This document shows positions 33,555 to 43,174 of a DNA stretch of 64,000 nucleotides, piece by piece. A model generated the notes under the pieces. It worked only from the letters and a program-made list of their open reading frames with translations. It was not told the origin of the DNA and ran no database searches. Position 1 is the stretch's first letter. Every line of letters starts with the position of its first letter. A program made the position numbers and the translations under genes. The stretch is from Lactiplantibacillus mudanjiangensis (lineage in GTDB: Bacteria; Bacillota; Bacilli; Lactobacillales; Lactobacillaceae): the NCBI RefSeq assembly GCF_005405385.1, contig NZ_BJDY01000007.1:359013-423012 (forward strand). Reading direction: 5' to 3'.

Positions 33555-34334
33555 ATGGAACATAACCGCGTTTTACGGTTGGAACATGGTATTAACTTTC
33601 GCGAACTCGGTGGTTATGCCACGACCGGTGGGCAAACCATTCGCTGGCAAAAACTGCTACGATGTGGCGGCATGTCACTGTTATCGGCCCATGATTTAGC
33701 TTATCTGGACGATTACGGCCTACGCTATGACATTGACCTGCGTCAAGCTAGCGAGTCTCAGATGTCACCAGATCGCTATCCAACCCAGACTAACTATCAG
33801 AATACATCCGTTTATCCGTTTACCGACCGGCGCGTTGATCGTCGGCTTAAACGTCTGTTTAAACAGATGGGCACCGATGACACTTTTGGCCCCCAAACTT
33901 ATGCCAAAATGGTCACCGATGCGCATCCTGTCAAGGTGTGGCAAAACTTATTCGCCACCCTACTCGCTAACGATCAACCTGACCAGTCAGTGCTCTTCCA
34001 CTGTGCGGCCGGCAAAGATCGGACTGGTGTCGCCGGGACACTCATTATGACGGCCTTAGATGTCCCACGCGAAACCATTGTTCAAGACTACTTACTAACT
34101 AACGCCGTCTTTATGGCTGCCGATCAAGTCGATAACGATACCATTATTACCGAAGCAAATAACGGGGACTTAGCCAGTCGCTTCAACTCGCAATTAAACG
34201 TTGAAGCCGATAACTTAAAAATGATCTTCAATGTTTTCGATGACATTTATGGTGGTGGAATCGGTTATTTGCGGGAAGTCTTAGGCTTAAGCCAATCAGA
34301 TATTAAAACCTTACGTCAACTTTATTTAGACTAA
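33555..34334 (+). CDS. Tyrosine-protein phosphatase, IphP/PTP-like, 259 aa
   Basis: Dual-specificity-like phosphatase with the P-loop HCAAGKDRTGVA; nucleophile C150 and R156 of the CX5R motif, and the extra lysine typical of the lipid/phosphoinositide-like bacterial group. N-terminal NFRELGGY is characteristic of the family. No signal peptide. ATG 33555 follows CGAGGTAA. It may act on phosphoproteins or phospholipids; the neighbouring cardiolipin synthase is transcribed convergently and gives no firm link. Confidence 0.9.
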   Translation: MEHNRVLRLEHGINFRELGGYATTGGQTIRWQKLLRCGGMSLLSAHDLAYLDDYGLRYDIDLRQASESQMSPDRYPTQTNYQNTSVYPFTDRRVDRRLKRLFKQMGTDDTFGPQTYAKMVTDAHPVKVWQNLFATLLANDQPDQSVLFHCAAGKDRTGVAGTLIMTALDVPRETIVQDYLLTNAVFMAADQVDNDTIITEANNGDLASRFNSQLNVEADNLKMIFNVFDDIYGGGIGYLREVLGLSQSDIKTLRQLYLD

Positions 34335-34365
34335 AAAATCGCCTTCCATTTGGGAGGCGATTTTT
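34333..34365. terminator. Bidirectional terminator
   Basis: AAAATCGCCTCCC-type stem (ATCGCCTTCC/GGGAGGCGAT) with A- and T-runs, between converging phosphatase and cls genes. Confidence 0.88.
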
Positions 34366-34367
34366 GC

Positions 34368-35822
34368 TTACAGAATCGGTGATAATAACCGTGAGAAAGT
34401 CTGTTTAAATTTCAGCCAGAACGATTGATTTTGGAAATCCTGAACAGTAATTAAGCTACTCTTAGTCAAATCTTCTAAGAAGATTGCTTCTAGCTGTTGA
34501 GCTAATTCCGTATCATACAGAAAGGCGTTAACTTCAAAGTTTAACTTAAAGCTACGGAAGTCCATATTCGCCGAGCCAACTGAGGCCACTTGACCATCGA
34601 TCACCATCGTTTTAGCGTGAATAAACCCATTATTGTAGTAATAGATCTTCACACCCGCTTCAGCGAGTTCCCGTGCGTAATACTGAGTGGCCCGATAAAC
34701 AAAGGCATGATCGGGTTTGTCCGGGACAATAATCCGCACATCGACCCCCGACATCGCCGCAATTCGAATCGCATCGAGCACTGAATCGTCCGGAATCAAG
34801 TATGGCGATTGAATCCACAACCGATGTTGCGCGGTGGTAATCATCTTAATATAACCAAGTTTAATCTGTTGCGCATCACTATCAGGACCGCTTGAGACAA
34901 TCTGTAGCGATGTATTCCCTTTCACTTTAATCACAGGGAACATTTCGTTATTCGGCACAATCCGATGTTCCGCATCAGTCGCGTTCCAGTCACGAATAAA
35001 GCGTTCTTGTAATTCAAACACCCCAGAACCGACAATCCGTAAATGGGTATCGCGCCAATACCCAAACTTTTTATCGCGACCTAAATATTGATCGCCAACA
35101 TTGAAGCCACCGACATAGCCGACACGACCATCCGTCACCACAATCTTCCGGTGATCGCGGAAGTTGAGTCGAAAGTCTAAGACCGCTGAACGTGCGCCCA
35201 AGAATGGCCGGGCATGACCGCCAAGTTCTTCTAAGTGTTTGAAGAAACTCCGAAAAGTCCCCATTGACCCCCATGGATCATATAAGACGCGCACATCGAC
35301 CCCTTGAGCCGCTTTGCGTTCTAACAAATGTAGTAAGTCATTCCCGATCTGATCATTATAAAAAGTGTAATATTCGATGTGCACGTGTTTTTTAGCGGCT
35401 TCAATATCTTGAAACATCGCATGAAATTTGTCGTGCCCATCGGTAAAAATCTTAACGCGATTCTTCCGGCTTAGTAATGCGCCATCGGAATTGAGAAATA
35501 AACTAACCATTCCCCGTACTGAACTTGTGACCGCATCAGCCGGCATGAGTTCAGTGCCCAGTTCGTCGCGTTGCCGCTGAATCGCTTGCTCCAAACGAAT
35601 CTGGGTTTCTTTTTTCAATCGGAATAACCGATTTTTCGGTAACTTCCGCCCTAGAAAGGCATAGGCAATAAAGCCGGCCACTGGAATCATGATCAACACT
35701 AACAACCATGCCCAAGTCGCCGCAATATCACGCCGATCCCGAAACACTGTGATTACCGCCGCGACCGCGTTAATAATCACAATGACATTGATAATTGGCA
35801 AAATATATTGCAATTGAGGCAC
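34368..35822 (-). CDS. cls: Cardiolipin synthase
   Basis: 484 aa. Joins two phosphatidylglycerols to cardiolipin at the membrane. Two N-terminal helices (PLDc_N type, ending AWLLVLIMIPVAGFIAYAFLGRKLP) are followed by two phospholipase D HKD motifs: DHRKIVVTDGRVGYVGG and HAKTMVIDGQVASVGSANMD. Start codon is uncertain: GTG 35822 directly abuts AGGTGG, while the in-frame TTG at 35813 lies 9 nt from it and is more plausible mechanically. Monocistronic. Confidence 0.94.
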   Translation of the reverse strand: MPQLQYILPIINVIVIINAVAAVITVFRDRRDIAATWAWLLVLIMIPVAGFIAYAFLGRKLPKNRLFRLKKETQIRLEQAIQRQRDELGTELMPADAVTSSVRGMVSLFLNSDGALLSRKNRVKIFTDGHDKFHAMFQDIEAAKKHVHIEYYTFYNDQIGNDLLHLLERKAAQGVDVRVLYDPWGSMGTFRSFFKHLEELGGHARPFLGARSAVLDFRLNFRDHRKIVVTDGRVGYVGGFNVGDQYLGRDKKFGYWRDTHLRIVGSGVFELQERFIRDWNATDAEHRIVPNNEMFPVIKVKGNTSLQIVSSGPDSDAQQIKLGYIKMITTAQHRLWIQSPYLIPDDSVLDAIRIAAMSGVDVRIIVPDKPDHAFVYRATQYYARELAEAGVKIYYYNNGFIHAKTMVIDGQVASVGSANMDFRSFKLNFEVNAFLYDTELAQQLEAIFLEDLTKSSLITVQDFQNQSFWLKFKQTFSRLLSPIL

Positions 35823-35909
35823 CCACCTAAATTAATGATAATTTTATTTTAACGCAGATAGTCATCAGATAATAACATTTTACAATTCTATTAATTGATT
35901 TTTTTGGAA

Positions 35910-35916
35910 AAACCAG
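35910..35916 (+). promoter_or_regulatory. -10 region of the small membrane protein gene
   Basis: GATAAT near 35917 with TTGATT 17 bp upstream gives a plausible promoter for the 35944-36093 ORF. Confidence 0.4.
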
Positions 35917-35943
35917 TGATAATTTTGTCATGGAGGTTGAATG

Positions 35944-36093
35944 ATGTTAAGTTTCTTGGGGATTCACGGACTCGGACCCATTCGCTTGTTTCATCTTAGT
36001 GAACGGGTGGCTGGTCCAAAAGCAGCCGTGGGCATTTTACTGATTATTATTTTATTAGTAATCGCCTACCGTCATTATCGTCGTCAACATTAA
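35944..36093 (+). CDS. Small single-span membrane protein, 49 aa
   Basis: A short ORF starting at ATG 35944 (or ATG 35941) with GGAGG 7 nt upstream. The product begins MLSFLGIHGLG, has one clear membrane helix (AAVGILLIIILLVIAYR) and a basic end (RHYRRQH), so N-out/C-in topology is predicted. It has its own promoter-like sequence and a terminator at 36107-36135. I do not recognise it. The complete promoter-RBS-ORF-terminator unit argues that it is real. Confidence 0.68.
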   Translation: MLSFLGIHGLGPIRLFHLSERVAGPKAAVGILLIIILLVIAYRHYRRQH

Positions 36094-36106
36094 GTCAATG
36101 ATTTCA

Positions 36107-36135
36107 CCGACTACCAGTTAAGTAGTCGGTTTTTT
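36107..36135 (+). terminator. Terminator of the small membrane protein gene
   Basis: CCGACTAC/GTAGTCGG stem with six T. Confidence 0.88.
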
Positions 36136-36295
36136 GTCGGTCGCTTGAAAAATTAACTTTACAAAAATCATTCATTAAAAAATACTTGAACATCGCTTAA
36201 CAGTAGCGTTCCTTTATCAACTGATCTGGTCAACGATCGTTCAAGGTCGTCATCAATTCGACTATTTCCAAAGGATTGTTCGGTTTTAACAATTA

Positions 36296-36345
36296 TTTAG
36301 CTAAATTAACCAGTAATGCTTTCAATTTTAGTTAAATAAGCCAGT
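36296..36345 (+). promoter_or_regulatory. Direct repeat upstream of the amino acid permease gene
   Basis: TTTAGCTAAATTAACCAGT (36296-36314) is repeated with three changes as TTTAGTTAAATAAGCCAGT (36327-36345), start-to-start 31 bp or three helical turns. A regulator site is likely. Nothing else is evident in 36136-36295. Confidence 0.4.
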
Positions 36346-36404
36346 GAAAAATAATTGAATCCGACTAAAATAGAGCCCAATCAAATTGAAATGGGGCGAT
36401 GATC

Positions 36405-37820
36405 ATGGATCTAACGCATACACATTTGTTACGTAAGAAAGATATTGGGGCTATGTTAGCTGATTATCACAGTCCTTTGAAAAAAGAACTCAAAACATTT
36501 GATCTCACGATGCTCGGAATTGGGGCCATTATTGGGACCGGGATCTTCGTGTTAACCGGGACTGGCGCCTTAATTGCTGGACCAGGGTTGATGATCTCGT
36601 TTGTCCTCGCCGCGATTGCTTGTTTGTTCGCCTCACTCTGTTACGCCGAATTCGCCGCAATGGTGCCAGAAAGTGGCTCGGCCTATACGTATTCTTATAC
36701 CACTTTAGGTGAAATCGTGGCCTTTATTATCGGCTGGGACTTGATGCTGGAATACCTTTTTGCGGTGTCGACCGTCTCCGCTGGTTGGTCCGGCTATTTT
36801 CAATCCTTTATTGCCGGTTTTGGCTTAAAACTACCAACCGTTTTAACCGCGGCATATGGGTCGGTTCCCGGTGTAACCAGTTACTTCAACCTACCCGCCT
36901 TCACCATTATTATGTTAATCACGTTGTTACTCTCGTTAGGCGTCAAAGAAACTAAACGGATTAATGACATTATGGTGGTGATCAAACTCGCCGTTGTGTT
37001 ACTGTTTATCTTCACCGCAGTGCGCTTCGTGAAACCTGCTAACTGGACACCACTCTTGCCATTCGGGATGAAAGGCGTCTTCGGTGCCGCATCTAGCGTC
37101 TTCTTTGCCTTTATCGGTTTTGATGCCATCTCCTCAAGTGTTGAAGAAACGCTAGAACCCGCTAAAACTTTGCCAAAATCAATGTTACTCTCACTCGGAA
37201 TTTGTACCGTACTCTATGTCGCCGTTTCTGCGATTATGACGGGGGTCGTCCCATTTCGGATGTTTGCTAAGTACATCGATCATCCGATTTCCGCCGTTCT
37301 CGTCTACTCTGGGCAAAACTGGTTAGCCGGAATTGTTGATCTTGGGGCTATTCTCGGGATGACAACCGTGATGTTGGTTTGCTTATATGGGCAAACACGC
37401 ATTTCATTTTCAATGTCACGTGATGGCTTACTCCCACCATTGTTTAGCCGAATCAGTAAAAAGACCGGGGCACCCGTTTCTTCCACCGTCTTGTTTGGTT
37501 GCATCGCCGCGATCATCGGTGGCCTAGTTCCATTGGCTGACTTGGCGGAATTGGTGAACATTGGGACGCTCACCGCTTTCGTGCTAGTTTCCTTCTCAAT
37601 CTTGCGGCTTCGGAAGACCCAACCTAACTTACGTCGGCCATTCCGGACACCATTTGTCCCATTCGTACCAATCATGTCGATTATCTGCTGCGTGTTCTTG
37701 TTGATTAACTTGAAGACCGTGACTTGGTTACGATTTGTGATCTGGTTAGCGATTGGGATGGGCGTTTACTTTGGGTATTCGGTTAAGCATTCTAAGTTGG
37801 GGACTGGAGAAACAAAATAA
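36405..37820 (+). CDS. APC superfamily amino acid permease (CAT-type), about 471 aa
   Basis: Twelve-helix cation/amino-acid symporter-like permease. Starts HLLRKKDIGAMLADYHSPLKKELKTFDLTMLGIGAIIGTGIFVL; the GIGAIIGTGIF loop is the APC substrate motif. Also ALCYAEFAAMVPESGSAYTYSY-like and FFAFIGFDAISSSVEET stretches typical of YfnA/YhdG-type permeases. ATG 36405 is preferred, with GGGG 8 nt upstream; ATG 36399 is too close. Substrate unknown, commonly branched or basic amino acids. Confidence 0.92.
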   Translation: MDLTHTHLLRKKDIGAMLADYHSPLKKELKTFDLTMLGIGAIIGTGIFVLTGTGALIAGPGLMISFVLAAIACLFASLCYAEFAAMVPESGSAYTYSYTTLGEIVAFIIGWDLMLEYLFAVSTVSAGWSGYFQSFIAGFGLKLPTVLTAAYGSVPGVTSYFNLPAFTIIMLITLLLSLGVKETKRINDIMVVIKLAVVLLFIFTAVRFVKPANWTPLLPFGMKGVFGAASSVFFAFIGFDAISSSVEETLEPAKTLPKSMLLSLGICTVLYVAVSAIMTGVVPFRMFAKYIDHPISAVLVYSGQNWLAGIVDLGAILGMTTVMLVCLYGQTRISFSMSRDGLLPPLFSRISKKTGAPVSSTVLFGCIAAIIGGLVPLADLAELVNIGTLTAFVLVSFSILRLRKTQPNLRRPFRTPFVPFVPIMSIICCVFLLINLKTVTWLRFVIWLAIGMGVYFGYSVKHSKLGTGETK

Positions 37821-37838
37821 ACAATCTTATCCGTTAAT

Positions 37839-37890
37839 AAAAGAAGCGAGATGTAAGCTTAAAATTAGCTCATATCTCGCTTCTTTTATT
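37839..37890. terminator. Terminator between permease and PepSY genes
   Basis: AAAGAAGCGAGAT/ATCTCGCTTCTTT stem with a 20-nt loop region, T-rich on both strands. Confidence 0.85.
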
Positions 37891-37950
37891 GGTCATTATC
37901 ACGTGTCCGACAAACAAGAATTATGCTGACCTCATTGGTAACTACATAAA

Positions 37951-38553
37951 TTAGTCATCATCGTCCGTTGTTTCAGTCTCCACGATCCGCACCGCTTTGC
38001 CGGTATAGGCATTAACTTGAACTTCTGACGTCTGCGTTCCTTTGTTCACTTTAACTTCCCACAAGATTTCCCCGTTTTCATGATCTAGTGACCATTCCAC
38101 AGCCGTGCCACCACCAAATTTCTTGGTAGCCGCTTCGGAAATTTTCGTGAGTGTCGTTAACTGATTTGGATCAATCTGACTAGTTGTCTGTTCATCTTGA
38201 TCATCGGCTTCCAGCTTCTCACGCGAATGCCGCAAGACTTTACCAGTATTGGCATTGATCACCATTTCATACTCATACTGCTGATCCAAACCACTAACGT
38301 CGTATTCATAACGACCATTTTCACGTTCAACCTTGATCTCACTGATAGCCGCATGGGTACCAAACTGCTTGTGATACCGTTTGATTGCCGTCGCTAAACT
38401 CACCTTAATGGTCTTTGGATTAGCCACGGTGGTTTTAGTCGATGTTTGCTGACTAGTCGAAGATGAACTGACACTTGATTCTGTTGCCGACTCTGGTGCC
38501 TGACACCCCGCTAGCATGAGGGGGGCTAGTAATAATAAAATGACTTTTTTCAT
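37951..38553 (-). CDS. PepSY-domain lipoprotein, 200 aa
   Basis: The signal peptide ends in a lipobox LMLAGC, then a Ser/Thr-rich linker and two PepSY domains (about 55-110 and 135-195), each ending in the typical INANTGKVLR / VNAYTGKAVR. Outside the cell, lipid-anchored. PepSY domains are thought to inhibit peptidases or act in wall-related protein control. The ATG 38553 follows AAGGAGG. Acidic end TTDDDD. Monocistronic. Confidence 0.9.
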   Translation of the reverse strand: MKKVILLLLAPLMLAGCQAPESATESSVSSSSTSQQTSTKTTVANPKTIKVSLATAIKRYHKQFGTHAAISEIKVERENGRYEYDVSGLDQQYEYEMVINANTGKVLRHSREKLEADDQDEQTTSQIDPNQLTTLTKISEAATKKFGGGTAVEWSLDHENGEILWEVKVNKGTQTSEVQVNAYTGKAVRIVETETTDDDD

Positions 38554-38764
38554 CTTAAGTCCTCCTTGTTTTTTGCCACTGCTTAACTTACTTTCATTTT
38601 ATCAAGAAAGCCTTTCCAACACCAATTTGAGCGGTCTGCTCACTGAACTAACCAAATCAACCCAACAAACGGTCGAAATTCACTAACTAATAATGGTCAC
38701 CCACACCACCTTATTCATAAGACGCGTATCCTAATAGTTACCAAGCTATGGGGGGCAATTAAAC

Positions 38765-40789
38765 ATGGACAAACACTCATTCCAAAGCCGATCCTGGTTA
38801 GGCATGCTCATCACGTTAGGGGTCGTCTATGGCGATATCGGGACCTCACCACTCTACGTCATGAATGCCATTATTAATGATGCCGGGCCACTAAAAAAAG
38901 CCACGCCAACTTATGTCATCGGTTGTGTCTCACTCATTTTTTGGACGTTAATGCTGATTACAACAATTAAGTACGTCTTAATTGCGTTACGCGCCGATAA
39001 TCATCACGAAGGTGGGATTTTTGCGCTCTATGCGCTGGTTCGCAATCAAGCACGTTGGCTCATCTTACCAGCCTTGATTGGTGGTGCGGCTTTACTAGCC
39101 GATGGCACCTTAACTCCCGCCGTTACCGTCACATCAGCCGTTGAAGGTTTACGTGGCTTACCCGTAACGGCCAGCCTTAATCAACACACTTTATGGGTAC
39201 CGATCGCCGTCACCCTAATCTTACTGGCTTTATTTATGATCCAAGGTTTTGGTACGAGCATGATTGGGCGCTCTTTTGGACCGATTATGCTCATCTGGTT
39301 TCTCATAATCGGTAGCATCGGTCTCGTTCACATTCAAACAGCACCCCAAATTCTCAAAGCACTGTCTCCCATCTATGCATTGCAATTACTCGTTAGCCCC
39401 ACTAACAAAATGGGCATTTTCATTCTTGGCAGTGTTTTTCTAGCTACAACTGGTGCTGAAGCCCTCTACTCGGACTTAGGCCATGTTGGTAAAGCCAACA
39501 TTGACGCGACTTGGCCGCTAGTGGCTACGACGCTGATTTTGAACTATCTCGGTCAAGGCACGTGGATTATCAATCACTATCAGCAAACTAGTTATCAAAA
39601 TGCCACTAACCTTAATCCCTTCTATGAGATGATTCCGGCTAATTGGCGCGTGGCGTTAATTTTACTAGCCACCTTAGCGGCAATTATTGCCTCACAAGCT
39701 TTGATTACCGGATCATATACCTTAGTTGATGAAGCAATTGGGCTCAAATTTCTACCGCGCATGATCATCAAACACCCCAGTCAGGTTCGCAATCAAATCT
39801 ACATTGGTGCGGTCAATTGGCTTTTATGTGGGATCACTTTGACGATTGTTTGGTGGTTTAAAACTTCCGCACACATGGAAGCCGCTTACGGATTGGCGAT
39901 CACGATCACGATGCTGATGACCACCCTCCTCTTATCCAGATTCATCAAACAGCGTGGTCATCACGGCCTAGCTAGCCTATTTTTGCTTAGTTTCGGGAGT
40001 CTAGAAACGATTTTTCTAGTTGCCAGTCTGACTAAATTCATCCATGGCGGCTATCTCACACTGGGCTTAACTTTAGTGATTCTCGCCATCATGGTCGTCT
40101 GGCACTTCGGTAATCAGCGGCGCTTGCATTATAACCGTGATCAAGAACAGCTCAACTTACTCGACTATCGCGATCAGCTCAGTCAACTTAGTCAAGATAC
40201 TCAGGTCCCACTATTTGCCACCAACTTGGTTTATCTCGCTAAGGTCGATGCCACTTACCATCTCAAACGATCAATTCTTTATTCGATTTTAGATAAACGC
40301 CCGAAACGCGCACAAGTGTACTGGTTTATCACCATTAACGAAACCAACCGACCTTATGACTGCAACTACACGGTCGATATGTTAAATACGCGCAATATTG
40401 TGCTTGTTAAGTTAAACTTAGGCTTTAAAAAATCCCAGCATGTCACGATTTACTTGCGCGAAATTGTGACTGATCTGATGAAGCGCCAAGTTATCGATCC
40501 CCAACAACCACGATATGGGACAACTCAACCACGCCAAGTTGGTGACTTTAAGTTTGTCGTACAAAATCAACAAATTATGGATTTGAGCCATTATCCGACG
40601 ATGGGTCACTGGGATCGGCTCCTGATTGGCGGTCGTATCTTACTACAAAACATCACGCCGGCCGCCGCTGCCTGGTATGGCTTAGCCTTTAGTGACGTCT
40701 TGGAGGAGACCACGCCACTTTTTACCAATCCGGCCACTGATCCAACGTTAACTAATCAATCGATTCATCATAACTGTCCGCCGCGTTAA
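38765..40789 (+). CDS. kup: KUP family potassium uptake protein, 674 aa
   Basis: Proton-coupled potassium transporter. The N-terminal [15 protein letters not shown] is the KUP signature; about twelve helices follow, with [15 protein letters not shown] and [25 protein letters not shown], then a cytosolic C-terminal domain from about residue 460. GGGGGG precedes ATG 38765. No regulatory RNA was seen in the 210-bp leader. Lactobacilli often have more than one copy, so a paralogue number is not given. Confidence 0.95.
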   Translation: MDKHSFQSRSWLGMLITLGVVYGDIGTSPLYVMNAIINDAGPLKKATPTYVIGCVSLIFWTLMLITTIKYVLIALRADNHHEGGIFALYALVRNQARWLILPALIGGAALLADGTLTPAVTVTSAVEGLRGLPVTASLNQHTLWVPIAVTLILLALFMIQGFGTSMIGRSFGPIMLIWFLIIGSIGLVHIQTAPQILKALSPIYALQLLVSPTNKMGIFILGSVFLATTGAEALYSDLGHVGKANIDATWPLVATTLILNYLGQGTWIINHYQQTSYQNATNLNPFYEMIPANWRVALILLATLAAIIASQALITGSYTLVDEAIGLKFLPRMIIKHPSQVRNQIYIGAVNWLLCGITLTIVWWFKTSAHMEAAYGLAITITMLMTTLLLSRFIKQRGHHGLASLFLLSFGSLETIFLVASLTKFIHGGYLTLGLTLVILAIMVVWHFGNQRRLHYNRDQEQLNLLDYRDQLSQLSQDTQVPLFATNLVYLAKVDATYHLKRSILYSILDKRPKRAQVYWFITINETNRPYDCNYTVDMLNTRNIVLVKLNLGFKKSQHVTIYLREIVTDLMKRQVIDPQQPRYGTTQPRQVGDFKFVVQNQQIMDLSHYPTMGHWDRLLIGGRILLQNITPAAAAWYGLAFSDVLEETTPLFTNPATDPTLTNQSIHHNCPPR

Positions 40790-40853
40790 CGTCAGTTTAA
40801 AAGCTATTTCAATTACAGCTTAAAACGCTTAGACTAAAGAAGGGAGATCATAA

Positions 40854-40868
40854 ATGCAGTTTACTTAG
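40854..40868 (+). CDS. Four-codon leader mini-ORF (MQFT)
   Basis: ATG 40854 has AGGGAG 7 nt upstream. The stop TAG (40866-40868) runs into the GGAGGG that serves the secreted NlpC/P60 gene at 40879. Termination here would release ribosomes next to that site. No family is known to me. Confidence 0.4.
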   Translation: MQFT

Positions 40869-40878
40869 GAGGGATATT

Positions 40879-41811
40879 ATGAAAGTTCGTTTCATCCCAG
40901 TGGCCCTGTTATCAACGGCCGTGCTACTGGGTCTTTTTAGTGGGCAGCAATCAGCTCAAGCTAGTTATAATTCGGTGTTTAATCAAGAAGCAGCCTATGC
41001 TAAAGCCGAAAACAAAGATATAACGACCACCACGGATCGTCGGTTAAATTCATTTAAATCGGTTTATTTAGGCCAAAATAAAGCGGGGAAAGTTCGTAAT
41101 GTCAGCTATACGACTTACGCCAGCAAACAAGGCACTAAGTTTTCTAGTTATGCCAACCATTGGGTCAATGTGCGGACGCTAAAAAATGGAACCGTCTACG
41201 TCTACACCGATAAAACGACGCACGGCAATTACTTAGTTGCTTACCATGCGCTCGCCAAAAGACAAGGTGTCACCCTTAAATTGGGCAGTCAAAAAGTCCG
41301 GGTGGGCTATTCTCGTCACCAGATCATTTCGATCAAAGCGCCCAAGCACACACTTAAAGTTAGCCTGACTACTGGCAAGACCACTTGGGATCGCCAGGTC
41401 ATCACCAGCAAACGCAATCGGACCTTTAAAGGCAGCGTACCACACACTGGGTCAGTTAAAACCCGGCTAGTCAAAGATGCTAAACGTTATCTTGGCGTTC
41501 CCTACCGCTACGCTGGGCGTAACCCATTCGGTGGTTTAGATTGTGCTACATTCGTGAATCAAGTTTACTTAGATGTCACCCATAAAGATATCGGTGGCAT
41601 GACGGGGGTCCAACAACAATTAGGCAAACATGTCGCCGTTAAACACGCCAATACTGGGGATTTGTTGTTCTGGCAACGACGCGGTGAAGCCTACACGTAC
41701 CACGTCGCCATGGCAATCGGTCACGGGCAGTTAATCGAAGAAGCCGGGCAAAATGTCCATATTTCTAAAATTAAAACCCGTCAGCCACAGTTTGCCATTC
41801 ATATGCATTAA
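40879..41811 (+). CDS. Secreted NlpC/P60 peptidoglycan hydrolase, 310 aa
   Basis: Signal peptide of about 28 residues (ending SAQAS). A basic central part of unknown fold leads to a C-terminal NlpC/P60 domain with catalytic C222 in GGLDCATFVNQVY and H275 in YTYHVAMAIG. It should cut D-Glu-DAP or related stem-peptide bonds in the wall. It is followed after 14 bp by another secreted peptidase-like gene with its own AAAGGAG, so the two form an operon headed by the MQFT mini-ORF. Confidence 0.9.
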   Translation: MKVRFIPVALLSTAVLLGLFSGQQSAQASYNSVFNQEAAYAKAENKDITTTTDRRLNSFKSVYLGQNKAGKVRNVSYTTYASKQGTKFSSYANHWVNVRTLKNGTVYVYTDKTTHGNYLVAYHALAKRQGVTLKLGSQKVRVGYSRHQIISIKAPKHTLKVSLTTGKTTWDRQVITSKRNRTFKGSVPHTGSVKTRLVKDAKRYLGVPYRYAGRNPFGGLDCATFVNQVYLDVTHKDIGGMTGVQQQLGKHVAVKHANTGDLLFWQRRGEAYTYHVAMAIGHGQLIEEAGQNVHISKIKTRQPQFAIHMH

Positions 41812-41825
41812 TCAAAGGAGTTCTC

Positions 41826-42656
41826 ATGAAAGTCACGAAACTTTTGCTAAGTCTAGTCGCAGTCGTCGGTGGGTTATTACTAAGCACAACGAGTCAAGCA
41901 ACCACTACGCACAGTGCCCGGCATTACAATAGTCGCACCTTGCAAAAAAATGCGCAGGTAAAGACAACCCTCACCGCCAAAGCCACTAAAGCTAAGTCAT
42001 CATTGGTGTCGAAATCTTATCAACTAGATCGTTATGCTACGTTAAATGGGCAGAAATATTTTCAATTGAGTCGTCGGGGCAAAACGATTGGCTGGGTCAA
42101 CCAGAACTATTTAAAGCGCCAATCAGTCTACGTTTTACCTTACACGTATACAAGTCAGCTCTATCCTTTATATGCGCCTAACGCTTGTGAAGCTGCCAGT
42201 TTAAAGATGGCCTTATCGGTTAAAGGTTTAGCCACTAAGACCAGTCTGAAACAGCTCATCACAAAGATGCCTAAGAGCAAGTCACCCAAAACGGGATTCT
42301 TCGGCAATCCATATAAAGACAGTCCTAAAAACGTTATTTGGACGATTTATCCAAAGCCGTTAACTAAGTACGCTAAGACCTACGACGCTAAAGCCACCAA
42401 CATCACTGGTGCCACTAAGAACCAGCTCATCCGCGAGGTTAAACGCGGTAATGCAGTGGTCTTTTCTGGGGCCTGGAACATGGACAGTTATCGGCCTTAT
42501 CATGTCTTGGCCTTAGTCGGCTATAAAAGCGGTGCTTTCTTAGTCGCCGATCCTTACATGAAAAAGTCTTGGTCAAACAAAGTCCAATGGATTTCAACTA
42601 AAAAATTCATGCCGGTCTACCAACAACGTCATTCACGTGCCCTTAGTATTCGTTAA
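41826..42656 (+). CDS. Secreted C39-like cysteine peptidase with SH3-type segment, 276 aa
   Basis: Signal peptide of about 25 residues. An SH3b/GW-like segment lies around 65-97 (YFQLSRRGKTIGWVNQNYL). The C39-type domain has catalytic C121 in PNACEAASLKMAL, H226 in YRPYHVLALVGY and an aspartate in VADPYM. C39_2 proteins of lactobacilli are surface enzymes of unknown substrate. It is co-transcribed with the NlpC/P60 gene. A strong terminator follows. Confidence 0.85.
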   Translation: MKVTKLLLSLVAVVGGLLLSTTSQATTTHSARHYNSRTLQKNAQVKTTLTAKATKAKSSLVSKSYQLDRYATLNGQKYFQLSRRGKTIGWVNQNYLKRQSVYVLPYTYTSQLYPLYAPNACEAASLKMALSVKGLATKTSLKQLITKMPKSKSPKTGFFGNPYKDSPKNVIWTIYPKPLTKYAKTYDAKATNITGATKNQLIREVKRGNAVVFSGAWNMDSYRPYHVLALVGYKSGAFLVADPYMKKSWSNKVQWISTKKFMPVYQQRHSRALSIR

Positions 42657-42665
42657 CTGAAATCA

Positions 42666-42704
42666 AAAAGTGAGTCTGAGAATAAATTCTCAGACTCACT
42701 TTTT
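42666..42704 (+). terminator. Terminator of the secreted hydrolase operon
   Basis: AAAAAGTGAGTCTGAGAAT/ATTCTCAGACTCACTTTTT, a near-perfect 18-bp stem. Confidence 0.92.
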
Positions 42705-42755
42705 AGCAATAGTCGCTGATATGGTGAGGGTTCAACGATCAAGATTCCGCACTCT

Positions 42756-43159
42756 TGCCACCTACCGTTCACCCACCTTGAGCCGGAACGCTGTGGGCGG
42801 ACCGGCCCAGCCAAAGAGCGGTCTGGACCGTCGTTTTGAACCACTAAACCCGTGTTTCAAAAACGCCGAGCTCTAAGCGATAAATCGCTAAGAGCTCCCA
42901 CGGCTGGGCTCAATGTTAGCTCACTCTCGGTTATAATAGCGATGATTAAATCAATTTGGGGCCATAGACTAACCGGAGTCAGACAGTGATGGCGCCGGCC
43001 GTGAAAATATCGTTAGTCCGGATGATTTTTTCCGGGCTTACGATGTGGACGACTTTTGAGACTAGTGGCTTTGGCTAGGCTCAAAAGCGAGGTTGAAGCC
43101 CGGTCTTTGGCTGAAACCGGTCCCCACAGCCGGCAGAATCACTGGCTGACGGAGGTGGC
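42756..43159. repeat. Structured double-module repeat, copy 6 (A on -, B on +)
   Basis: Module A (42756-42934) has CACCTTGAGCC facing GGCTCAATGTT, so its closing stem has two mismatches. Module B (42969-43159) has GTCAGACAGTGAT facing ATCACTGGCTGAC, one mismatch. Internal hairpins are intact. It lies between converging C39 peptidase and AI-2E-type genes. Confidence 0.87.
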
Positions 43160-43174
43160 TAATTCAAACTACCG

